Source: Planctomycetaceae bacterium
GTDB taxonomy: Bacteria > Planctomycetota > Planctomycetia > Planctomycetales > Planctomycetaceae
DNA length: 64,000 nt
Assembly: GCA_020638955.1 (NCBI GenBank)
Contig: JACKHO010000002.1
Coordinates: forward strand, 877,220 to 941,219
Reading direction: 5' to 3'
The translations under genes were made by a program, and so were the position numbers. A model generated the notes under the pieces. That model was not told the origin of the DNA and ran no database searches. It was given only the letters and a program-made list of their open reading frames with translations. This document shows, piece after piece, positions 53,321 to 61,898 of this stretch (the first letter of the stretch is position 1; each line of letters starts with the position of its first letter).

Positions 53321-55753
53321 TTGCAACACTTGACGCAACTTGCGGTAGCACTGGAATTCGACTGGCAGAATCCTCTGTGGTTCTGGCTGGCCGGAGGAGC
53401 GGTTGCCATTCTGTCCGTCGGCATTCTCTTCGGGTATTTCAGCGTCCGGCAGGCCAGCACCCGGAAACTCATGCTCGGCGTGCTTAAGTTCGCGGCGATC
53501 GTCCTCATTGCACTGTGCCTGATTAATCCTCGCTGGGTGAAACGGAGTCCGCAGCCGGGCGAAAACATTGTGGCACTGGTGGTCGACAACAGCTCCAGCC
53601 TGACGACACGTGGTGAGAACGGAAGATCGTGGGGCCATCAAATCGATGCCGCCGTGCGCGATGCCGAAACCCCTTGGCAACTTCGCCTGGCACAAGATTT
53701 CGAAGTGCGTCGATTTCAGTTTGGTGGTCGGCCCAAGCCGGTTTCGAGTTTCGAAGGCGTCCAGTTCGACGACACCGAGTCGCACGTGGGGGCTGCCGTT
53801 GTCGCCGTTGAAGAGCGTCTCACCAATCAGCCGCTCGGTGCAATTCTTCTCTTCACCGATGGCAACTCGACGAAAACCGATCTTGAAACTGTCCTGAATA
53901 CGGATGTCCCCGTTTTTCCTGTCATCCCGTCTGAGGAGAAGTTATACGCCGATTTGTCAGTCGAGAGTATTTCCGTCAGTCAGACAGATTTCGAAGATGC
54001 TCCGATCACCGTACTGGTGAAGGTTAAGTCAGCGAATGAGGCAATCAAAGAAGTCGCGGCTTGGCTTGAGCCGCTGGATTCCGTTCCATCCACCGCTCCA
54101 TTGGAAGAGAGCACGGCGAATGGCGAAGCCGAATTAGCGCCGCCGGCCAGTACTGGCCCCGCGCCGCAGCAGATAACGCTCGACGACAACAATCGCGGCA
54201 CGGTGAAGTTCGAACTTGCACCCGAAGAGTTTGGGCTGCTGTTCTACCGCTTCCACATGATTTCGCCGGGCGAAGAAGAGTTCATCGAAACTCCCGAAAA
54301 AAGTCGCGAAGTCACACTCGTCAACAACAGTCGCATTTTTTCTGTTGAACATCGAAGCCAGCCGCGCCGGATTCTCTATGTCTCCGGACGTCCGAACTGG
54401 GAGCACAAGTTCGTGAACCGGGCAGTTACCCATGACCATCAATTGCAGCTGGTCAGTCTTATTCGCATTGCGAAAAAGGAACCCAAATTTGACTTTCGTG
54501 GACGGGTTGGCGAACGGAGTAATCCTCTCTTTCGGGGATTCAAAGATGAAATCGACGAAGAGGCGGAAGCGTACGATCAGCCGGTGCTCATTCGACTTAA
54601 CACACAGAACGAAGAAGAACTGCGAGATGGCTTCCCGAAAACTCGCGAAGAGCTTTATCGCTACGACGCTATTGTTCTGGACGATGTAGAGTCAGCATTC
54701 TTCTCGCATGACCAGCAGTCTCTCATTGAACGGTTTGTGTCGGAACGGGGAGGCGGCCTGCTGATGCTCGGCGGGCCGGACTCGTTCCGGAGCGGGAACT
54801 GGCAGCGCACAACGGTGGGTGATGCTCTCCCAGTTTATCTTGATCAGGTCCCGACCAGTCCTGATTCCTCGCTACGATTCAACCTGACTCGTGACGGCTG
54901 GCTGCAACCGTGGGCGCGACTTCGCTCGACGGAAGACGCAGAGACTCAACGCATCGCCGCAATGCCGGCATTCACCTCAGCGACTGCTGTGAAGTATGCC
55001 AAGCCAGGCGCACGTGTGCTGTCCCAAATGCACGACGAAGGTGCCAATTCATTTCCGGCTCTCGCCGTACAATCCTACGGAGAAGGACAGACAGCCGCCT
55101 TTCTCATTGGTGACTCGTGGCGCTGGGAACTGAAGCGCGACGACGCGACCGAAAGCGACTTCGCCAAGTGCTGGCGACAGACGTTACGCTGGCTCGTCTC
55201 CGATGTCCCCGAGCGGGCCACTCTGGAAATCCAGCCTGACGCAACCCGCTCTTCCATTCAACATTTGATTTTGCGACTGAAGGACAAGGAGTTTGACCCC
55301 GTTGAGAATGCTGACGTCACGTTTGAAGTGACAAACCCCCAGGGCGAGGTCATTCCGTATCGCGCTGAACCTTCCGTCGAGGAAACGGGTCGGTTCGACC
55401 TGACCGTGTATTCAAGTGAACCGGGACCGTACCGGGTGATAGCCAATGCACAACTGGAAGAAGAAGTGAGCCCGCTGACCGCCGCAGGGGGCTGGGGTTA
55501 TGATCCACTCATCGATGAATTTACATCAACGCGAATTAACCAGGGACTACTTCAGGAAATCGCCGAACAAAGCGGCGGACGAGTATTGGCTCTCAATGAG
55601 TTGCCTGATTTCGTCAATTCGCTGCAACAGCGCGATCTACCCGTGATGACAACGGAGACAACGCCGCTTTGGCACTCTCCGTGGCTGTTGCTCCTGGCGA
55701 TTTCACTTCTCGTGACCGAATGGGGACTGCGACGTTCCTGGGGGCTGACATGA
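53321..55753 (+). CDS. membrane VWA-domain protein with glutamine-amidotransferase-like region, third paralogue
   Basis: 810 residues, TTG start at 53321 (alternatives inside are possible). The beginning LEFDWQNPLWFW aligns with LEFDWPYTLGDW of the first paralogue. Two transmembrane segments precede the VWA domain with MIDAS-like DNSSS (NIVALVVDNSSSL). The amidotransferase-like region starts at RRILYVSGRPNWEHKFVNRA and the C-terminal hydrophobic segment at LLLLAISLLVTEWGL. Its stop overlaps the ATG of the next gene (ATGA at 55750-55753), so translation is coupled to the caspase/C13-like gene. Confidence 0.82.
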   Translation: MQHLTQLAVALEFDWQNPLWFWLAGGAVAILSVGILFGYFSVRQASTRKLMLGVLKFAAIVLIALCLINPRWVKRSPQPGENIVALVVDNSSSLTTRGENGRSWGHQIDAAVRDAETPWQLRLAQDFEVRRFQFGGRPKPVSSFEGVQFDDTESHVGAAVVAVEERLTNQPLGAILLFTDGNSTKTDLETVLNTDVPVFPVIPSEEKLYADLSVESISVSQTDFEDAPITVLVKVKSANEAIKEVAAWLEPLDSVPSTAPLEESTANGEAELAPPASTGPAPQQITLDDNNRGTVKFELAPEEFGLLFYRFHMISPGEEEFIETPEKSREVTLVNNSRIFSVEHRSQPRRILYVSGRPNWEHKFVNRAVTHDHQLQLVSLIRIAKKEPKFDFRGRVGERSNPLFRGFKDEIDEEAEAYDQPVLIRLNTQNEEELRDGFPKTREELYRYDAIVLDDVESAFFSHDQQSLIERFVSERGGGLLMLGGPDSFRSGNWQRTTVGDALPVYLDQVPTSPDSSLRFNLTRDGWLQPWARLRSTEDAETQRIAAMPAFTSATAVKYAKPGARVLSQMHDEGANSFPALAVQSYGEGQTAAFLIGDSWRWELKRDDATESDFAKCWRQTLRWLVSDVPERATLEIQPDATRSSIQHLILRLKDKEFDPVENADVTFEVTNPQGEVIPYRAEPSVEETGRFDLTVYSSEPGPYRVIANAQLEEEVSPLTAAGGWGYDPLIDEFTSTRINQGLLQEIAEQSGGRVLALNELPDFVNSLQQRDLPVMTTETTPLWHSPWLLLLAISLLVTEWGLRRSWGLT

Positions 55754-56760
55754 TGCGCCGTATTCTCCGGTCGATTGCCGTTGCTCTTGTTTTGGGTTGG
55801 GGACTTGGCTTCTCCCGCCAATGTGAAGCTCAGGAAACCGAATCAGCGGGTCAGCAGCCGGGTCGCGGCACGTTGATTGTCGTCGTCAGTCCCGGCGGTG
55901 AGCCGGAGTTCGAAGAACTGTTCCGTGACTGGGCAGAGTCGTGGCGCAGGGCGGGTGAAGCAGGTCAGCTGCAAACGCACCTCATTGGTGTAGACGACAG
56001 TAGCACGAATGATTTGGATGTCCTCAAGGAAACCCTCGCGACGGCACAATCAGAGGTGAACCTGCCACTCTGGCTGGTGCTGCTGGGGCATGGCACGTTC
56101 GATGGTCGTGACACGAAGTTCATTCTCCGCGGTCCCGATTTGACCATCCCACAACTCACAAACATGCTGGCGTCACAACAGCGTCCGCTGGCAATTATTG
56201 GGGCTCATTCCGCCAGTGGTGAACTCATCAAGGAACTGACCGGACCAAACCGGGTGATTGTGACTGCGACCAAGAGCCCTTCCGAAGTGAACTTCTCCCA
56301 CTTCGGTGGATTCCTCATTAAAGCACTGAGTGCGCCAACATCCGACCTGGACAAAGACCATCAGGTGTCTTTGCTCGAAGGGTTTCTTGTCGCTTCGCGA
56401 ATGACTCAAGAGTTCTACGAAGCCGATGGGCGTCTCGCGACAGAGCATGCACTCATGGACGATAGCGGAGACGGCACGCCCGTGCGTGCCGAGGACTTCC
56501 GTGGAATTCAACCCGTAGATCCCGAAATTGCTGACGGGGCTCGGGCGCATCAGTGGCATGTCATCCCGAGTGATTCCGAGCGACAACTCCCCGCGGAAAT
56601 CGTTCAACAGCGAGATGCACTGGAACTCAAACTGGCGGCATTGCGCCGACAGAAAGGGGCACTGGGCGAAGAGGAATACTACCGGGAGCTGGAGGTCATT
56701 CTCTTAGACCTCGCCAGGCTTATGCAGAGCGGGCCGACTCCGCCGGCGAATGCTCCGTAG
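55750..56760 (+). CDS. exported caspase/C13-like protein, catalytic Cys apparently replaced
   Basis: 336 residues. Signal peptide (IAVALVLGWGLGFSRQCEA) followed by TLIVVVSPGGEPEF. The caspase/legumain-like clan CD arrangement is seen: LVLLGHGTFDGR with H114, then IIGAHSASGELIKEL and RVIVTATKSPSEVNFSHFGG. Where legumain-type proteases have the nucleophile (xCxSG), this protein reads SASG with Ser154, so it may be inactive as a cysteine protease or use Ser. A C-terminal helix is predicted (ALELKLAALRRQKG). Translationally coupled to the VWA gene, so both probably act together at the envelope. Confidence 0.7.
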   Translation: MMRRILRSIAVALVLGWGLGFSRQCEAQETESAGQQPGRGTLIVVVSPGGEPEFEELFRDWAESWRRAGEAGQLQTHLIGVDDSSTNDLDVLKETLATAQSEVNLPLWLVLLGHGTFDGRDTKFILRGPDLTIPQLTNMLASQQRPLAIIGAHSASGELIKELTGPNRVIVTATKSPSEVNFSHFGGFLIKALSAPTSDLDKDHQVSLLEGFLVASRMTQEFYEADGRLATEHALMDDSGDGTPVRAEDFRGIQPVDPEIADGARAHQWHVIPSDSERQLPAEIVQQRDALELKLAALRRQKGALGEEEYYRELEVILLDLARLMQSGPTPPANAP

Positions 56761-56938
56761 TCGCCTCATCCCCGATGCGACACGAGTTGTTCAGGCCCAG
56801 CGCGTACTCCAGCACGCTGCATCCCGCGAGGAGTAACTGGCGTTTTACATGCCGGTCCTTCACCGTTGATGCTGCTTCCGCGAAGTGATTGGCAGCATCC
56901 AGAGACAAATCCAAGTTATCTAACTTGCTGTTCGACAA
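56720..56938 (-). CDS. small hypothetical protein
   Basis: 72 residues; amphipathic helical sequence (NLDLSLDAANHFAEAASTV and RQLLLAGCSVLEYALGL) without motif or signal. The last 41 bases overlap the convergent caspase-like gene. It looks protein-like but has no family I recognise. Confidence 0.4.
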   Translation of the reverse strand: MSNSKLDNLDLSLDAANHFAEAASTVKDRHVKRQLLLAGCSVLEYALGLNNSCRIGDEATTEHSPAESARSA

Positions 56939-57074
56939 ACAGACTCTCCACGACGAGGGATTCCGTTATTTGGAATCGTCATGGGAGAGAGTGAATGTCC
57001 CAACACTTAGCGTGGGACGGCAGAATCTGTCCAAGCCGCAGGCTTTAACATTTGGCAATGAGACTTAGCGGCGG

Positions 57075-58082
57075 CTATTGCCAAACCGAGGCACTGGCCT
57101 GCACAACACGTGCTTCGCGCTGGTCCTCAGTCTTTTCGAAGTCCGCGCGGTGGGCCCGAATGTCATCCAGTCCGGTCACGTACTGCTTTTTGTGCTTGAT
57201 GCGGACGGCCTGCATGGCGAACTCTTCCGCCTCAGCGAATTCCTGACGGTTGGCAGCCGAGAGTGACAAATTAAACAGCGCCGCGTCGTTGCCGGGGTTT
57301 TCGTCCAATGCCGCGTGCCAGCGCCGTTCCGCTTCGGCCCAGTCACCGCGTTTTGCGAGTTTGACGCCCTGGCTCACTTCGCGCGATCCCTTAGTGAACC
57401 ACTGGCTGCGTGCCAGCTTGCACTGACATACCCCTTCATGAGGAGCGAGCATGGTGACAATTTCGTCAACACACTGATCCGTCAGGTTTTCCAGAACTTC
57501 ACCCTGAGTGGGCAAGTGGCCGGTGCCATTGACGTTCTTTCCCTCGAAATGACGCGAAACCTTCCGCGAGGCACGCACCTCACCGGTCTCGACGTCGACG
57601 AGTCGGAAGGCAATGGTCACTGTCCCCTGCCGAACCAGGGTTTGATTCACGCTCAGCCCAATGCCATTCGACTGCTGCTGGAATCCCTGACCTTTGGTCT
57701 GGCTGCTGCCCAGCTCGATGTCGGTGGACTGGAAGGTTTCGTCATCACACCGATATTCCACCACTTCACCGAGAATGATTGCGTCAATTCCGGCCTTCCG
57801 GGCGGGCTCCACAATTTCCTCGAGGCGTGGAGTTCCAGCACTCGCCAAATGCACAACAGGCTGGATCTCGCTGCGATCCACCATGGTGTAAAACTCGTTT
57901 TCCCAAAGCCTTCCGCTAATTGCGGTTGCGACAGCCGGGCCGTTTTCGCCCTGGAAGTCGAGCACGGTAATCCTGCTCATACCCGTCACATCGATTTCCG
58001 CCGGATGCCACGTATGCACCGTGGCCATCTGACAGCAACCGGAGGTCAGTAGCAGTGAAAGTATGAGGAGTTGAAGTCGCAT
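57075..58082 (-). CDS. lipoprotein with CsgG/LpoB-like domain and TPR-like helices
   Basis: 335 residues from the ATG at 58082; the longer frame to 58175 is not needed. The N-terminus LLILSLLLTSGCCQMATV has a lipobox (TSGC), so the protein is probably lipid-anchored. The middle (ITVLDFQGENGPAVATAISGRLWENEFYTMVDRSEI ... DAIILGEVVEY) resembles CsgG/LpoB-type proteins, which form periplasmic or outer-membrane assemblies. The C-terminal segment (KRGDWAEAERRWHAALDENPGNDAALFNLSLS) is TPR-like. Upstream lies the divergent POT transporter gene. Confidence 0.75.
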   Translation of the reverse strand: MRLQLLILSLLLTSGCCQMATVHTWHPAEIDVTGMSRITVLDFQGENGPAVATAISGRLWENEFYTMVDRSEIQPVVHLASAGTPRLEEIVEPARKAGIDAIILGEVVEYRCDDETFQSTDIELGSSQTKGQGFQQQSNGIGLSVNQTLVRQGTVTIAFRLVDVETGEVRASRKVSRHFEGKNVNGTGHLPTQGEVLENLTDQCVDEIVTMLAPHEGVCQCKLARSQWFTKGSREVSQGVKLAKRGDWAEAERRWHAALDENPGNDAALFNLSLSAANRQEFAEAEEFAMQAVRIKHKKQYVTGLDDIRAHRADFEKTEDQREARVVQASASVWQ

Positions 58083-58409
58083 GGATGGGCAAGGTGGGAC
58101 AGTTGAGGAGGAAGAGTGGCGGCAAAGCGCGCACACCCCAACCGGCGACAGGACCGGCCTTATAATCGGTAACATCGGAAACGGGCAAGGTGCCTTCCCA
58201 GCAGGACCTGCCTTGGCCGTGACGATTCTCAGATTTACATCGCACCGGACACGAACACGGGCGACTGGAGGATTTGGTGAAGGCTCGGTGCTTTCGAGGC
58301 TCTCAGGCTGCCCTGCCGCAATTCAGGATGGGATTGACGTTGATGCATTGCACGTAAGGCGTTACGTTTCGAAATCTTCCACACATTCTGTCCCCAGTTA
58401 AGCACCCTC
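58083..58409. other. divergent spacer, no gene seen
   Basis: 327 bases between the lipoprotein and POT-transporter genes. It must hold both promoters. I see no convincing -35/-10 pair, hairpin or repeat in it. Confidence 0.5.
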
Positions 58410-60458
58410 ATGGCTGAATACGCAACGACGCCCCAGGACACTGACAAAATGCCCGCCGGAATTCCCTATATCATTGGGAACGAAGCGGCAGAACGATTCA
58501 GCTACTACGGAATGAGAACGATTCTGACCGTTTTCATGTTCCGCTATTTGCACCTGATGTCGTCTACCATTATGCCTGCCATGAGCAAGGCGGAGGCGCA
58601 GGAGCACTATCACACGTTTTCGTCGTGGGTGTACTTCTTCCCGATTTTCGGTGCCATTATTTCCGATGCATTCACGGGGAAGTACCGCATTATCATGTGG
58701 GTGTCGGTGCTGTACTGCATTGGGCACCTGGCTCTGGCCCTCATGGGAGGCCCCGGCCTGACTCCGGAGCAATGGCTCTGGCTGGGACTGTTTCTCATCG
58801 CACTGGGTTCAGGGGGAATCAAGCCGTGCGTTTCCGCTCACGTCGGGGATCAGTTCGGCGAACGTAACAAGCACTATATGGAACAGGTTTACCAGTGGTT
58901 CTACTTCTCCATTAACTTCGGTTCGACCCTCTCGACGATTCTTACTCCGTGGCTGCTCGAATGGTACGGCCCGCACATTGCTTTCGGTGTGCCCGGAGTG
59001 CTCATGGCAATTGCCACTCTCATGTTCTGGATGGGACGCAATGTGTTCATCCACGTGCCGCCCGCTGGCTCTGTGTTCTTGAAGGAAGTGTTCAGCGCGA
59101 AGGGGATTTCGACCATCCTGCGGTTGGGGCTGGTGTACATGGTGATTGCCGTATTCTGGGCACTGTTTGATCAGACAAGCTCCGCATGGGTTCTGCAAGC
59201 AGAAGACATGAACCTGCATTGGCTCGGCATGGACTGGCTCCCGTCGCAAATCCAGGTGCTGAATCCCATCCTCGTGATGGCCATGATTCCATTGTTCCAG
59301 TTTGCGATTTACCCCTCCGTCGACAAGGTGTTCAAAATGACGCCGCTACGGAAAATCTCGATTGGACTGTTCATTATCACTGTGGGATTTGGTCTCTCGG
59401 CCGTCGTGCAGCAATGGATTGACGCCGGACAACGCCCCTCAATTGCCTGGCAGTTCTTTGCGTACGTCATCATTACCGCCGCCGAAATCATGGTGTCGAT
59501 TACCGGTCTGGAGTTCTCCTACGCGGAATCACCCAAGTCGATGAAGTCCGTCATTATGGCCGTCTGGCTGTTCTCGGTTTCGCTGGGTAACATCGTGACG
59601 GCGGGTGTGAATCACGCCATTCAAGTGCATGGAATTAACGACGTCGTCAAAGTTGCGAAGGAATTAGACGACGCCCAGATAAGCAACCAAACGGTTGGTG
59701 AATGGGTGATCCAGAGTCAGCCACTCGTCGATGCCAATGAATGGTCCAAGCAGGACGATGGTACAGCCGTCCTGGAAGTCATCATCGCTGGACACGACGG
59801 AAAGCACGGCACCGACGACGACATTCGTTTGACGTTCAACCGGTTCCGCAATTTGCTCGATGTCGAAACAGCTGAGAATGAGCAACTGAGTGCGACGAAG
59901 GAAGCAATCGACGCGTTCTTCTTTGAATCGAACGAGGACGACAAACTGAAAGAGATTCCTTCTGACGAAGAAGGTGCCAAGCTCATAGCGGGCATTAAAG
60001 ACACGGCTGGTCGTGACATTCACTATCACCGGATTACGCGTGATCGTTACCGCCTCGTGTCCGACGGGCCAGATGGAACATCACTGACGCCTGATGACGT
60101 CGTCCTTACGGCGACTGTCGAACGGGCCGACCCAGAAGAAGCAGAACGCCTGAAAAGCAAGCCGTACTCGTGGCGTGAAAAACGCTTGATTGAGCTGCGA
60201 GGCGATGAAGGCGAACGGCAGGTCAAAGCAGAACGTGGTGAAGCACCGGAAACCGCGATTGGTGCTGACTTCACCGTCGGTGGCCTGTCAACGCTCGAAG
60301 GTGCCGGATACTTCTGGTTCTGGACAGCCTGTATGCTCGTGGCCGCCGTAGTGTTTATTCCTATTACGTTCATTTACGGATTGCTGGCACCGGCCAAGAA
60401 ATCGGATGACGAGTCCGATGCCGGGGAATCGAACGAACCGCCTGCCGCAGAGAACTAA
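58410..60458 (+). CDS. POT/PTR2-family proton-coupled oligopeptide transporter with a large C-terminal insertion
   Basis: 682 residues. The proton-coupling signature ExxERFxYYG is at 25-34 (EAAERFSYYG), and the second family motif region FSINFGSTLSTILTPWLLEW is present. About twelve transmembrane segments are followed by a hydrophilic insertion of roughly 200 residues (about 410-625) before the last helix (FWFWTACMLVAAVVFIPITF). The insertion contains two Asp/Gly-rich loops, GHDGKHGTDDDIRL (about 460) and SDGPDGTSLTPDD (about 551), that resemble the calcium loop of type II pseudopilins. Normal POT proteins lack this. Inner membrane. Confidence 0.88.
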   Translation: MAEYATTPQDTDKMPAGIPYIIGNEAAERFSYYGMRTILTVFMFRYLHLMSSTIMPAMSKAEAQEHYHTFSSWVYFFPIFGAIISDAFTGKYRIIMWVSVLYCIGHLALALMGGPGLTPEQWLWLGLFLIALGSGGIKPCVSAHVGDQFGERNKHYMEQVYQWFYFSINFGSTLSTILTPWLLEWYGPHIAFGVPGVLMAIATLMFWMGRNVFIHVPPAGSVFLKEVFSAKGISTILRLGLVYMVIAVFWALFDQTSSAWVLQAEDMNLHWLGMDWLPSQIQVLNPILVMAMIPLFQFAIYPSVDKVFKMTPLRKISIGLFIITVGFGLSAVVQQWIDAGQRPSIAWQFFAYVIITAAEIMVSITGLEFSYAESPKSMKSVIMAVWLFSVSLGNIVTAGVNHAIQVHGINDVVKVAKELDDAQISNQTVGEWVIQSQPLVDANEWSKQDDGTAVLEVIIAGHDGKHGTDDDIRLTFNRFRNLLDVETAENEQLSATKEAIDAFFFESNEDDKLKEIPSDEEGAKLIAGIKDTAGRDIHYHRITRDRYRLVSDGPDGTSLTPDDVVLTATVERADPEEAERLKSKPYSWREKRLIELRGDEGERQVKAERGEAPETAIGADFTVGGLSTLEGAGYFWFWTACMLVAAVVFIPITFIYGLLAPAKKSDDESDAGESNEPPAAEN

Positions 60459-60463
60459 GATTT

Positions 60464-60572
60464 GTAGGGTGTGTGGAATTCGCGTCAATCAGGATGGTGC
60501 GTTACGCAAGTCGATCAACGCGAAACACAAGGTGTCATTTCGGTGACGCCTTGTTCGCGGATGTAACCCACC
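60464..60572. repeat. intergenic repeat with GTAGGGTG/GTAACCCACC ends, copy 2
   Basis: Left end GTAGGGTGTGT (60464-60474), right end GTAACCCACC (60563-60572). Interior hairpin with arms ACAAGGTGTCA (60527-60537) and TGACGCCTTGT (60544-60554), which tolerate one G-T pair. The ends match the copy at 752-821 while the interior differs. Confidence 0.6.
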
Positions 60573-60657
60573 ATAATACGGCGACTTGCTGCACACACCC
60601 AGCGAAATCTACTCAGTCAATTGATGAACTGGTGACACGAAAGCCAAAGGCAATTCG

Positions 60658-61869
60658 ATGAAACTGCGCCGATTGCCCGAGGACTTTCGTGTCGAAGAGT
60701 GCACTGCGTTTCCACTCAGCGAGCAGGGAGCCTACGCCGTTTATCGACTCGAAAAGCGGGGAATCGGTACGCCCGAAGCGATTGACCAGATCCTCCGAAA
60801 GTGGAACGTCGCCCGTAATCGAGTCTCCTACGGCGGAATGAAAGATCGGCACGCCGTCACGACGCAGTCGGTGACCATTCGCAACGGCATGTCCAAGTCG
60901 CTGAAGCTCGCCAGTTTCTCGCTGGAGTACATTGGCCGCAGTCAGCGACCGTTTACGGCGAACGACATTGCCGGAAACAAGTTCGAAATGGTCATCCGCT
61001 CTCTTTCAGACGACGAGGTACATCTTGCACTGGATGCAGTTCCTGACGTTCAGCGGACTGGCGTTCCCAACTATTTCGACGACCAGCGTTTTGGCTCCCT
61101 CACGCCCGACGGGGAATTCATTGCAGCGGCCTGGCTGAAGAAAGATTACGAGCGTGCCCTCTGGCTGACGTTCGCTGCCTACAACAGACACGACCGCCTT
61201 GATGAACGAAAACAAAAGGAACTTCTGCGAGAGAACTGGGGGAACTGGTCCGCCTGCAAAGCCGCGCTGGAACGTTCACATCGACGCAGCATTATCACGT
61301 TTCTGGATGACCGTCCCGGCGACTTTCGCGGAGCATGGGCCCGTGTTCGTCCTGATATGCGGAGTCTCTACCTCTCCGCATTTCAAAGTCACTTATGGAA
61401 TGAAATCCTGGTCGCCCTGCTGAAGCAGCATTGCCCGGCTGACTGTCTTATCCCCTATTCGCTCAAGCACTCGGAAGTCCTCTTCTTCCATGAATTGAAT
61501 CCTGACCTGCTGCAGCAAATCGCGGACGTCAGTCTGCCGCTGCCCTCCGGACGGCACAAACTCGAAACAGGCCCGGTGACCGCTCTCGTCGTGGAAACAT
61601 TAGCGGCGCACGGATGGACAATGGATGAACTGCGGGTCCGCTATCCCAAAGACAGCTTTCTCTCGAAATCATGGCGACAGGCCATTATTCGTATCCCCGA
61701 TCTCACCGCCGCCGGCGACGTTGACGAACTGTCGCCACAGCGAAAAAAGCTGACGCTGACATTCACGCTGCCACGTGGATCTTACGCGACAATTCTCATC
61801 AAACGACTCACCAACGTGGCCGAACTGGCGATAGATGACGTTGAAACACAGGACGACGAATCAAACTGA
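60658..61869 (+). CDS. truD: tRNA pseudouridine(13) synthase
   Basis: 403 residues. The catalytic region GMKDRHAVTTQ (D63) and VPNYFDDQRFG (about 132-142) are the TruD signatures, as is the C-terminal RGSYATILIKRL. It converts U13 of certain tRNAs to pseudouridine. The N-terminus RLPEDFRVEE is the standard start, and the gene begins 85 bases after the intergenic repeat. The insertion domain between 150 and 300 is of normal size. Confidence 0.95.
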   Translation: MKLRRLPEDFRVEECTAFPLSEQGAYAVYRLEKRGIGTPEAIDQILRKWNVARNRVSYGGMKDRHAVTTQSVTIRNGMSKSLKLASFSLEYIGRSQRPFTANDIAGNKFEMVIRSLSDDEVHLALDAVPDVQRTGVPNYFDDQRFGSLTPDGEFIAAAWLKKDYERALWLTFAAYNRHDRLDERKQKELLRENWGNWSACKAALERSHRRSIITFLDDRPGDFRGAWARVRPDMRSLYLSAFQSHLWNEILVALLKQHCPADCLIPYSLKHSEVLFFHELNPDLLQQIADVSLPLPSGRHKLETGPVTALVVETLAAHGWTMDELRVRYPKDSFLSKSWRQAIIRIPDLTAAGDVDELSPQRKKLTLTFTLPRGSYATILIKRLTNVAELAIDDVETQDDESN

Positions 61870-61898
61870 TTCGTCTTATTCGCCCGATTCGCGGTCCG

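Noticed and set aside
57315..58052. 245-codon plus-strand frame opposite the lipoprotein gene
   Set aside because: The minus strand has a lipobox, a CsgG-like domain and TPR-like helices; the opposite frame has none.
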